Of a stretch of 5,861 nt of DNA, positions 1 to 5,038 are shown piece after piece. The notes beneath the pieces are model-generated. The model was not told the DNA's origin, ran no database searches, and worked only from the letters and a program-made list of their open reading frames with translations. Source of the DNA: UBA6181 sp016934015 (lineage in GTDB: Bacteria; Bacillota_I; Bacilli_A; Acholeplasmatales; Acholeplasmataceae). The stretch is from NCBI GenBank assembly GCA_036584525.1, contig JAZHDG010000028.1:1-5861 (forward strand), written 5' to 3'. Within the stretch, counting starts at the first letter, position 1; each line of letters begins with the position of its first letter. Both the position numbers and the translations under genes were made by a program.

Positions 1-165
1 ACATTAACCATTGGAATAATCTCCTCACTTTTTATTGTCATTATTGGAATTTTCTTAGCTCACCCCATCGAAGCTCCAGTAGGATCTACGATTGTTCTAC
101 TCTATGCGATTCTTCTACTTTCAATTTTGCTTATAAAACAAATCAAAAGGAGGGGTTCATCATGA
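1..165 (+). CDS. Metal ABC transporter permease, ABC-3 (ZnuB/MntB-like) family, C-terminal fragment
   Basis: This is the 3' end of a gene that starts before the window. Frame 1 is open from base 1 to the TGA at 163-165 and gives 54 residues. The fragment is hydrophobic: one membrane segment (about residues 3-20), a short loop with H-P-I-E-A-P-V-G-S-T-I-V-L, a second membrane segment (about 30-47), and a basic tail (KQIKRR). A loop of the form 'D-x-P-S/V-G-A/S-T-I-V-L' before the last helix is typical of the C-terminus of ABC-3 permeases, the membrane subunits of zinc, manganese or iron importers. The TGA overlaps the ATG of the following Fur-family gene (ATGA), so the two are probably co-transcribed and translationally coupled. 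That neighbour favours metal import. Family assignment rests on about 50 residues, and the metal cannot be read from the fragment; zinc is inferred from the regulator. Confidence 0.72.
   Translation, partial: TLTIGIISSLFIVIIGIFLAHPIEAPVGSTIVLLYAILLLSILLIKQIKRRGSS
146..155 (+). promoter_or_regulatory. Shine-Dalgarno of the Fur-family gene
   Basis: AAAGGAGGGG lies inside the permease's last codons, with 6 nt between its last G and the ATG at 162. It fixes that ATG as the start even though it makes the protein short. The in-frame codons immediately upstream (ATC, TTC, GGG, GAG, AAA, CAA) offer no alternative start. Confidence 0.8.
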
Positions 166-533
166 GAATGACACATCAAAGACAAATGATTTTAGATGTA
201 TTAAAAAAAGACTATCAACCAAAAAGTGCAGATATGATTTTGCATCTAATCCATGATCCCAAACTTAATTTATCAACCGTTTATCGAACACTTGATGCGT
301 TTTTTAATGTAGGAATCCTATCAAAATCAACGATTGATAACATAAATTATTATTATGTGACGGATCATAAACATCATCATTATATGGTCTGTACGCAGTG
401 TAAAAAAATGTTCCCAATCGATTGTCATTTAGATGAAATTGCAAAAGATGTCGCTGAAAAACATGAATTTAAGATCACCCATCACGATATGACAATTTAT
501 GGAATTTGTAAGGAGTGTCAACTCAAAATGTAA
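162..533 (+). CDS. Fur-family metal-responsive repressor, probably zinc-sensing (Zur)
   Basis: This is a cytoplasmic metal-dependent DNA-binding repressor of 123 residues, shorter than typical Fur or Zur (about 140-150). The winged helix comes first: T4-H-Q-R7 and the recognition-helix signature S38-T-V-Y-R-T-L44. The dimerisation and metal domain follows. C77-x2-C80 and C116-x2-C119 form the expected structural zinc site. By hand alignment to E. coli Fur, H71, H73, E92 and H108 fall at the regulatory-site positions H87, D89, E108 and H125. Histidine in place of D89 is more like Zur than Fur. The preceding metal permease gene, overlapping by 4 nt, supports zinc uptake control, but PerR-, Mur- or MntR-like roles cannot be excluded. 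Its N-terminus lacks the extra 10-20 residues usual in the family. Any operator would lie upstream of the transport operon, outside the window. Fur-family membership is secure; the Zur label is inference. Confidence 0.9.
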   Translation: MRMTHQRQMILDVLKKDYQPKSADMILHLIHDPKLNLSTVYRTLDAFFNVGILSKSTIDNINYYYVTDHKHHHYMVCTQCKKMFPIDCHLDEIAKDVAEKHEFKITHHDMTIYGICKECQLKM

Positions 534-570
534 AAAAATAATGGAGTGAATTTTCACTCCATCTTTTATT
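532..570. terminator. Bidirectional rho-independent terminator between the Fur-family gene and the membrane-protein gene
   Basis: The arms at 541-550 (ATGGAGTGAA) and 553-562 (TTCACTCCAT) are perfectly complementary over 10 bp, with only TT between them, so the effective loop is larger. On the plus strand CTTTTATT follows. On the minus strand the A-run at 532-538 becomes a T-tract (TATTTTTTTA). The structure can therefore end both the Fur-family transcript and the opposing membrane-protein transcript. Confidence 0.8.
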
Positions 571-572
571 CA

Positions 573-659
573 CTAGCGATGAGGATCATACTTAATTGAA
601 TCAAGATACGTCTTATCTTTTTCATCAATTTTAGTTTTTAAGAGCAGATAATTACGCAT
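573..659 (-). CDS. Possible 28-residue small protein, or detached C-terminal tail of the upstream membrane protein
   Basis: On the minus strand an ATG at 659-657 opens a 28-residue frame ending at TAG 575-573, about 10 bp before the terminator. The predicted peptide is hydrophilic and charged (starts MRNYLLLKTK, ends SIKYDPHR). AAAAAGG sits upstream with only 4 nt to the ATG, which is tight for a ribosome binding site. The frame is the same as that of the upstream membrane-protein gene. It is open right back to that gene's TAA at 680-678, so the whole stretch adds 34 sense codons after the stop. Two readings compete: an independent small ORF in the same transcript, or the original cytoplasmic tail of the membrane protein cut off by a nonsense change (or a sequencing error). 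I lean to the tail reading because the frame agrees and no stop intervenes. I recognise no family. Confidence 0.4.
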   Translation of the reverse strand: MRNYLLLKTKIDEKDKTYLDSIKYDPHR

Positions 660-677
660 GTCACCTTTTTCAATATA

Positions 678-1067
678 TTATTTAATTCTTAATATACGAA
701 TTTGAATGATGATTCCAATTCCTGCAATAACCATTAATAGGATACCTGTAATCACAGCGACTAATAGTTGAGAATTTGGCGCAAAACTTGAAGCAAACAT
801 ATTGATGATATAAACTAAAAAGTAACCATAAAGCAAATATTTTAACCAATTGACTTCATCCGCAGTAATCTTGACAATTCTTGTATCTTTACTACGATAA
901 ACTAAAAATCCAAGAACAATTCCTAAAACAAGTAATCCTAAAATCAAATAGCTTAACCAAGGCATTTGATCACGTAAATAAACAGATAAAATCACATTAC
1001 CACCCATGAAGAAAAAAACAATAAATAAAATAAATTGAACCATTAAACTCTTTCTTAATAAACTCAT
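678..1067 (-). CDS. Small four-helix membrane protein of unknown function
   Basis: This is a 129-residue integral membrane protein that I do not recognise. Hydrophobicity suggests four membrane segments at about residues 8-29, 38-58, 75-93 and 100-122. Charged stretches lie between them: RDQ at 32-34, YRSKDTR at 57-63 and KITADEV at 66-72. The N-terminus (LLRKS) and C-terminus (RILRIK) are basic, so by the positive-inside rule both ends are probably cytoplasmic. The ATG at 1067 is preceded by AAAAAAGGAG with a spacing of about 9-10 nt. A nearer ATG at 1072 is out of frame and closes after two codons. The gene is divergent from coaD and convergent with the Fur-family gene. The reading frame stays open for another 34 codons beyond the TAA at 680-678, so this may be a shortened version of a 164-residue protein. 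No catalytic or binding motif is visible. Confidence 0.75.
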   Translation of the reverse strand: MSLLRKSLMVQFILFIVFFFMGGNVILSVYLRDQMPWLSYLILGLLVLGIVLGFLVYRSKDTRIVKITADEVNWLKYLLYGYFLVYIINMFASSFAPNSQLLVAVITGILLMVIAGIGIIIQIRILRIK

Positions 1068-1106
1068 TTCATCGTACTCCTTTTTTATATTTTTTTGTAT
1101 GAAAAA

Positions 1107-1115
1107 TGTTATACT
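1107..1115 (+). promoter_or_regulatory. Extended -10 promoter of coaD
   Basis: TGTTATACT fits the extended -10 pattern TGnTATAnT. No convincing -35 hexamer lies 16-18 nt upstream (the region is a T/A run), which an extended -10 can tolerate. Transcription would start near 1122, leaving a leader of about 17 nt that holds the ribosome binding site GCGAGGGA (1125-1132), 7 nt before the coaD ATG. Confidence 0.5.
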
Positions 1116-1138
1116 AAACTTAAAGCGAGGGATAATTC

Positions 1139-1636
1139 ATGAAAAAAGCAGTCTATCCAGGAACATTTGATCCATTAACGATTGGTCATTTGGATATTAT
1201 AAAACGTGCAGTAAAGCTTGTGGATGAACTTCATGTCGTCGTGGCTGATAACTATAAAAAGAAACCAACATTTACATCTGAGGAACGGATGGAAATGATT
1301 AAACGTGTAACCCATGATGTCGATAATCTCGTCATCGCAACCACGAATGATCTTGTCGTTCGTTATGCTGAGAAAAATGGAATTCATCTCATGGTTCGTG
1401 GTTTAAGAAATATTCAAGATTACGAAAATGAATATGCACTCTATCAATTTAACCGTAATATCAACCGTAATATTGAAACAATCATTTTATTTCCATCATC
1501 ACGTAATCACTTTGTATCTTCTTCGGCTATTAAGGAACTTGTTGTCCATTATGCAGATATATCACCTTACGTACCCAAAGAAATTATTAAGGAAGTCCAA
1601 GAACGATTACGGCCTAAATCAAGTGAATCGATTTAA
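1139..1636 (+). CDS. coaD: Phosphopantetheine adenylyltransferase (PPAT)
   Basis: PPAT transfers the AMP part of ATP to 4'-phosphopantetheine, giving dephospho-CoA: the penultimate step of coenzyme A synthesis, in the cytoplasm. The length of 165 residues is normal. The nucleotidyltransferase signature is intact: Y6-P-G-T-F-D-P at the start and T14-I-G-H17 (the T/HxGH motif). The lysine at 41-42, the R87-G-L-R90 motif, E98 and the V126-S-S-S129 loop all match positions conserved across the family. The C-terminal SAIKELV and YVP segments are also standard. The start follows GCGAGGGA by 7 nt and MKKAVYPGTFDP is the usual N-terminus. The 3' end overlaps the converging HAD gene by 23 bp. Residues N105-R-N-I and N109-R-N-I arise from a 12-nt near-exact tandem repeat, without changing the length relative to B. 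subtilis and E. coli CoaD as I recall those sequences. Confidence 0.97.
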   Translation: MKKAVYPGTFDPLTIGHLDIIKRAVKLVDELHVVVADNYKKKPTFTSEERMEMIKRVTHDVDNLVIATTNDLVVRYAEKNGIHLMVRGLRNIQDYENEYALYQFNRNINRNIETIILFPSSRNHFVSSSAIKELVVHYADISPYVPKEIIKEVQERLRPKSSESI

Positions 1637-2390
1637 AAAATGTATAAAGCTGATCATCCATGATATGTGGTGCGATATGATCGGCTTTTTCTTTTAACTC
1701 AGGAAATCTTGTGTTATTCATCGCGATTCCAATATCCGCCATCTCAATCATCATCACATCGTTTGCTCCATCACCAACACAAATGAGTCGATAATCATTT
1801 TCGAATTCTAAAGCTTTTTTGATGCCATAAGATTTATTAATGTGACGATAAGTGAAATCAGCACCTCCATAATGCCATGGATAGCTCTTGAATTTAGGAA
1901 TTCTTTCACCCATTTTTAATAGTGTTTCTTCATGCTCGCCAAATAACCATAATTGGTAAATCGGATGTTTTAAATAGAAGTTTTCATCAACTTTGGGTGC
2001 AATCCCACGAAGGAGCGTCATTCCTTTTTCGACTTTTTCATCCCAAACATTGACGGCATCATCATAAAGACCAACCATTCCAACCGAAAGTTTTTCTTGT
2101 GTAGCAATCCCAATGACTTCTTTGATATCTTCAATTTCAATCGGTGCATTATAAATCACTTCATCATTTTTCATGACCACACCACCATTCACTAAAACCT
2201 TGTAGGTGAAGCATGGTAAAATGCTTTCAATAATGGAAAGTTTTGATAATCCACGTCCTGTTGCTAGCCCCAATATGACATCATCTTTTTCTGAAAGCTC
2301 AAAAATGAGCTTTTTTGTTTGTTCTGGAATAAGCCCAAGAGTATTATTGTAGATGGTATTGTCAACATCAAAAAAGATTACAGATTTCAT
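1614..2390 (-). CDS. Cof-type HAD-superfamily phosphatase
   Basis: This is a soluble haloacid-dehalogenase hydrolase of 258 residues, the usual size for Cof/YidA-type (IIB) sugar-phosphate or nucleotide phosphatases. All four motifs are present: F-F-D8-V-D10-N-T (nucleophile and acid/base aspartates), L-A-T44-G-R-G (motif II), the lysine near 186 in N-K-S-Y-G-I (motif III), and G206-D-G-A-N-D211 followed by A-D-I-G-I-A-M (motif IV). The stretch from about 75 to 180, between motifs II and III, is the cap that sets substrate choice; the substrate cannot be told. I chose the ATG at 2390 because GAGG (2400-2397) lies 6 nt upstream; the adjacent ATG at 2393 has only 3 nt. A longer frame back to 2438 would start upstream of the likely -10 box and adds 16 residues unlike the family. 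The 3' end overlaps coaD tail to tail, and the last codons carry coaD's terminator. Confidence 0.93.
   Translation of the reverse strand: MKSVIFFDVDNTIYNNTLGLIPEQTKKLIFELSEKDDVILGLATGRGLSKLSIIESILPCFTYKVLVNGGVVMKNDEVIYNAPIEIEDIKEVIGIATQEKLSVGMVGLYDDAVNVWDEKVEKGMTLLRGIAPKVDENFYLKHPIYQLWLFGEHEETLLKMGERIPKFKSYPWHYGGADFTYRHINKSYGIKKALEFENDYRLICVGDGANDVMMIEMADIGIAMNNTRFPELKEKADHIAPHIMDDQLYTFFKSIHLI
1646..1695 (+). terminator. coaD rho-independent terminator, located inside the HAD coding sequence
   Basis: The left arm at 1646-1657 (AAAGCTGATCAT) pairs over 12 bp with the right arm at 1677-1688 (ATGATCGGCTTT), with one U-G wobble in the plus-strand RNA and a 19-nt loop. TTTTTCTTTT (1686-1695) follows. 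It begins 10 nt after the coaD stop. In the HAD transcript the wobble becomes a C-A mismatch, and the first U-run comes several bases after the stem, so it should act mainly on coaD. Confidence 0.75.
2294..2316 (+). terminator. Terminator-like hairpin on the plus strand, antisense within the HAD gene
   Basis: AAAGCTCA (2294-2301) and TGAGCTTT (2306-2313) are perfect 8-bp complements around an AAAA loop, and the T-run 2311-2316 follows directly. On the minus strand no T-run follows the stem (CAGAAAAAG). It therefore has intrinsic-terminator form only for RNA running antisense to HAD. It encodes ordinary HAD residues (K-L-I-F-E-L-S), so it may be coincidence. Confidence 0.35.
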
Positions 2391-2393
2391 CAT

Positions 2394-2403
2394 ACACCTC
2401 TTT
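2394..2403 (-). promoter_or_regulatory. Shine-Dalgarno deciding the HAD start
   Basis: Read on the minus strand this is AAAGAGGTGT directly before ATGATG. The GAGG core is 3 nt from the first ATG (2393) and 6 nt from the second (2390). The second is the better-spaced start and gives the N-terminus MKSVIFFD usual for this family. Confidence 0.6.
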
Positions 2404-2466
2404 GAATTATTATAGCATAATATGTATTCTACTATCATTTTTAAAGATTTTATTATAGAATAGTAT
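2402..2466 (+). promoter_or_regulatory. Probable promoter region of the RNase J gene
   Basis: The 104-bp gap between the divergent HAD and RNase J genes must hold this promoter. One candidate pairs TTGAAT (2402-2407) with TATTCT (2425-2430) at 17-nt spacing; it would overlap the HAD -10 box on the other strand. Another is TATTAT (2451-2456), a 5/6 match to the -10 consensus but without a clear -35. I cannot choose between them from sequence alone. Confidence 0.3.
2409..2417 (-). promoter_or_regulatory. Extended -10 promoter of the HAD gene
   Basis: Read on the minus strand this is TGCTATAAT: a perfect TATAAT with the upstream TGn of extended -10 promoters. The hexamer 17 nt upstream (TGATAG) is a poor -35. 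Initiation near 2402 would leave a leader of only about 12 nt before the ATG at 2390, with the ribosome binding site at its very 5' end. Confidence 0.5.
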
Positions 2467-2494
2467 TGAAGTTTTCGTTACTGGAGGAAGTTTT

Positions 2495-4177
2495 ATGAGA
2501 AATCAATTACTCAAAACCGGAGAAATCGGCGTTTTTGCGTTAGGTGGACTCGGTGAAGTTGGGAAAAATACATATGTTTTTGATATAGAGGATCAACTCT
2601 TTATTGTTGATGCTGGGATTTTATTCCCAGATGAACATTTACTTGGGATTGATTATGTTATCCCTGATTACCAATATTTGGTTGAGAATCAAGAACGTAT
2701 TGTGGGTCTTTTTATCACCCACGCACATGAAGACCATATTGGTGGAATTCCTTATTTATTAAAGAAAGTTGAAATTCCAAAAATATATGCCGCTGGCATC
2801 GCTGTCGACATGATCGAAAATAAATTATTAGAACACAGTGATATTAAGCCACCAAAAATTGAGGAATATAAAAGTTATTACAAATTTTCATTTAAAGGCG
2901 TAGAAATATCGTTTATTCGGATGAATCATTCGATTCCAGATATGTTTGGTATCGTATTTAGAACAAAAGAAGGTATTTTATTTCATACTGGAGATTTTAA
3001 AGTCGATTATACACCTGTTGGTCCTGCTGCTGAATATGATAAGCTTGCTGCCATTGGTGCTGAAGGTGTTTTATGTCTACTTTCTGATTCTACGAACGCT
3101 GAACGTGATGAACTCATCCCATCAGATAGTAAAATCGGGAAATCAATCAATGAATTATTTTCAAGAATTGAAGGAAGAATTATTATCGCGACATTCGCAT
3201 CCAATATGTATCGAATTCAACAAATCATTGAAGCATCTGTCTTAAATGGTCGTAAAGTTGCCGTTTTTGGTCGAAGTATGGAACGTGCCATTGATATTGG
3301 GATGCAAACTGGATACATTAAAGTGCCTAAAGATTACATTTTAAATGCAGAACAAATCAATCGCGCAAAACCACATGAACTTACTGTATTAGTGACTGGT
3401 TCACAAGGTGAACCACTTGCAGCATTAAGTCGAATCGCGAATGGTTCACATCGCCAAATTAAGGCGATGGCTGGCGATACGGTCATCTTCTCTTCATCTC
3501 CGATTCCAGGAAATCAAGAAGGCGTTAATAAAACCATTAACAAATTATTCCGATTAGATGTTGAAGTCATCACACATGGACCACTTGCAGATACACATAC
3601 ATCCGGGCATGGTGCTCAATCTGATCTAAAACTTATTTTAAGTTTAACAAGACCAAAAATGTTTATCCCCATCCATGGTGAACATCGTATGCTTAAAACA
3701 CACAAAGAACTTGCAATTGAAGTGGGAGTTGATCCTAAAAATATTTTAGTCATGGATAATGGCGATTTAGCAGCGATTACAAAAGATTCAATTCGCTTAG
3801 CCGGTAAAGTTACTTCTGGTGAAATTTACATTGATGGAACTGGCATTGGTGATATTGGTTCACAAGTCATTAGAGAACGTAAAATGCTATCTGAAGAAGG
3901 ATTATTTTCAGTCGTCTTATCGATTAACTCTGAGACTAAAACTTTGATCAATGATCCAACTGTTGTTTCTCGTGGTTTCATTTACATGAAAGGAAATGAA
4001 GAAATTACGGCTTCTTTAAGCAATCATGTGAAAAAAATGGCTTTAGGAGAACTTGGTAAAAAAATGTTTAACGAACAAACTCTAAGACAAACGATTGTCG
4101 ATCAGCTCGGCCAAATCATCTATGAACTAACCCAAAGAAAACCACTGATCATTCCAATTATCGTTGATTTAAAATAA
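2495..4177 (+). CDS. rnjA: Ribonuclease J, J1 type (metallo-beta-lactamase/beta-CASP family)
   Basis: RNase J is a zinc-dependent endonuclease and 5'-3' exoribonuclease central to mRNA decay and rRNA/mRNA maturation in Bacillota, acting in the cytoplasm as a dimer or tetramer. The product has 560 residues, against 555 for B. subtilis J1, to which it can be aligned by eye over its whole length. The metallo-beta-lactamase core shows T-H76-A-H-E-D80-H81-I-G-G, N-H145-S-I-P-D, H164-T-G-D167-F-K and I-P-I-H394-G-E-H. The beta-CASP insert spans about 205-355 and includes A-T-F-A-S-N, F-G-R-S-M-E, T-G-S-Q-G-E-P and S-S-S-P-I-P-G-N. H-T-S-G-H-G at 368-373 closes the RNA-binding pocket. The C-terminal domain (about 450-560) includes Y-I-D-G-T-G-I-G-D and S-R-G-F-I-Y-M. 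The start follows GGAGG by 7 nt. The enzyme should be active. J1 rather than J2 is judged by similarity; if this is the only copy, 'rnj' would also do. Confidence 0.96.
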   Translation: MRNQLLKTGEIGVFALGGLGEVGKNTYVFDIEDQLFIVDAGILFPDEHLLGIDYVIPDYQYLVENQERIVGLFITHAHEDHIGGIPYLLKKVEIPKIYAAGIAVDMIENKLLEHSDIKPPKIEEYKSYYKFSFKGVEISFIRMNHSIPDMFGIVFRTKEGILFHTGDFKVDYTPVGPAAEYDKLAAIGAEGVLCLLSDSTNAERDELIPSDSKIGKSINELFSRIEGRIIIATFASNMYRIQQIIEASVLNGRKVAVFGRSMERAIDIGMQTGYIKVPKDYILNAEQINRAKPHELTVLVTGSQGEPLAALSRIANGSHRQIKAMAGDTVIFSSSPIPGNQEGVNKTINKLFRLDVEVITHGPLADTHTSGHGAQSDLKLILSLTRPKMFIPIHGEHRMLKTHKELAIEVGVDPKNILVMDNGDLAAITKDSIRLAGKVTSGEIYIDGTGIGDIGSQVIRERKMLSEEGLFSVVLSINSETKTLINDPTVVSRGFIYMKGNEEITASLSNHVKKMALGELGKKMFNEQTLRQTIVDQLGQIIYELTQRKPLIIPIIVDLK

Positions 4178-4209
4178 AAAAATAATTCCGGAAAATCCGG
4201 AATTTTTTT
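4176..4209. terminator. Bidirectional rho-independent terminator between RNase J and the exonuclease gene
   Basis: Perfect 9-bp arms, AATTCCGGA (4184-4192) and TCCGGAATT (4196-4204), flank an AAA loop. T4203-4209 follows on the plus strand, and A4176-4182 gives the T-tract on the minus strand. The RNase J stop codon (4175-4177) and the exonuclease stop codon (4210-4208) both touch these tracts, so the convergent genes share the whole structure. Confidence 0.9.
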
Positions 4210-5038
4210 ATGCCATATAATCTAAGAACGCATCAAACACATATTTTGTGATCAGTGCATCATCCATCGCATCATGTGCCTGATCTAATGGAACATCGTA
4301 ATATGTTTTATAAGCTTTAAACAAACCCAAATCATCTTTTAAATTGTAATAATCTTTATGAAGTTTTAGCAAATCAATAAAATCATCATCTTTGGTTAAA
4401 GGGGGCACTTGATGAATCTGATAAGCATCATGGAGTGCTGAACGATCATTCTTTCCCCATACAACTAGCATAGGTTTATAGGTTTTCATGATGTCTTTTA
4501 GTTCTTCATAGAAGATAGAAAAAGGTTTTGCTTGTTGCATAAAAATTTCTTCATCTAAATTTAAAAACTTTTTTGTTCTTCGAGATAGTGTCTTCATCTC
4601 TTCAGGAAAAACATAATAGCCATTCTTTTGTATCATATCTTGTTTTGCTTTAGCTAAAACATAGCCTACTTGAATAATTTCCGGTCTAAAATTAATAGGT
4701 TGATATCCAGGCATTGTCATTTCAAAATCGATAAATAAAAAATATTTATGACTTTTTAAGACTTTTTTCATCTCATCACGAAGTAAAAACAAATCATAAT
4801 GCACTTGGTGAGGATTTAATGAAATAATTTGGTTAAAAAATGCGACTTGATAAAAATGTAAATGTCCCATCTTTTTCTGTTTATCGGTAATTTCAAAATC
4901 GACTAATACACCTGGTTTTAAATAATCAAAAAACGTTTTATAGAGTTTATTGGATAAGTAAAATCCAAGTCTTTGACCCTCGTGGATGATATAAAAAACT
5001 TTTAAATCGATGTCAATATTGTGAATGATTTTTCTCAT
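4208..5038 (-). CDS. DEDDh-family 3'-5' exonuclease with an unrecognised N-terminal domain
   Basis: This 276-residue protein has two parts. Residues about 98-275 form a DnaQ-like (RNase T/KapD/ERI1-type) 3'-5' exonuclease: F-I-D104-F-E106-M-T-M-P (Exo I), P-E-I-I-Q-V-G-Y-V, W-G-K-N-D198-R-S-A-L (Exo II), and A-H255-D-A-M-D-D260-A (Exo III, H-x-A-x2-D). D104, E106, D198, H255 and D260 complete the catalytic set, so it should be active on DNA or RNA ends with two divalent metals. Residues 1-95 match nothing I know; alternating strand-like stretches (Y-L-K-P-G-V-L-V-D-F-E-I, H-F-Y-Q-V-A-F-F) suggest a small beta-rich, perhaps OB-like, binding domain. The ATG overlaps the uvrC stop (ATGA) and is preceded by AAAGAGGTGATC at ideal spacing, so it is co-translated with uvrC. 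That suggests, but does not prove, a repair role; the KapD/ERI1-like core is also compatible with RNA trimming. Confidence 0.85.
   Translation of the reverse strand: MRKIIHNIDIDLKVFYIIHEGQRLGFYLSNKLYKTFFDYLKPGVLVDFEITDKQKKMGHLHFYQVAFFNQIISLNPHQVHYDLFLLRDEMKKVLKSHKYFLFIDFEMTMPGYQPINFRPEIIQVGYVLAKAKQDMIQKNGYYVFPEEMKTLSRRTKKFLNLDEEIFMQQAKPFSIFYEELKDIMKTYKPMLVVWGKNDRSALHDAYQIHQVPPLTKDDDFIDLLKLHKDYYNLKDDLGLFKAYKTYYDVPLDQAHDAMDDALITKYVFDAFLDYMA

Noticed and set aside
1175..1387. 70-codon open frame on the minus strand inside coaD
   Set aside because: It lies wholly opposite a well-conserved gene, lacks a ribosome binding site and has a composition (C, F, H-rich) unlike real proteins here.
1428..1697. 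89-codon open frame on the plus strand overlapping the coaD 3' end
   Set aside because: It is a frame shadow of coaD and of the HAD antisense strand; the product looks random (runs of H, L, Y) and coaD itself is intact.
2391..2438. 16-residue N-terminal extension of the HAD protein from an ATG at 2438
   Set aside because: It would span the best -10 box and the ribosome binding site, and the added residues are unlike HAD N-termini, which begin just before F-F-D-x-D.
2613..2630. 6-bp inverted repeat CTGGGA/TCCCAG early in the RNase J gene
   Set aside because: It is short, has no U-tract and encodes the conserved D-A-G-I-x-F-P-D segment; RNase J autoregulation through it would be speculation.
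2946..3245. 99-codon plus-strand frame inside the RNase J gene, and a 65-codon minus-strand frame at 3007-3204
   Set aside because: Both are shadows of a fully conserved gene; neither has a start signal or recognisable motif.
3449..3469. 7-bp GC-rich inverted repeat CATCGCC/GGCGATG in the RNase J gene
   Set aside because: No T-run follows, and the codons encode conserved residues (H-R-Q and A-M-A-G-D), so coding constraint is explanation enough.
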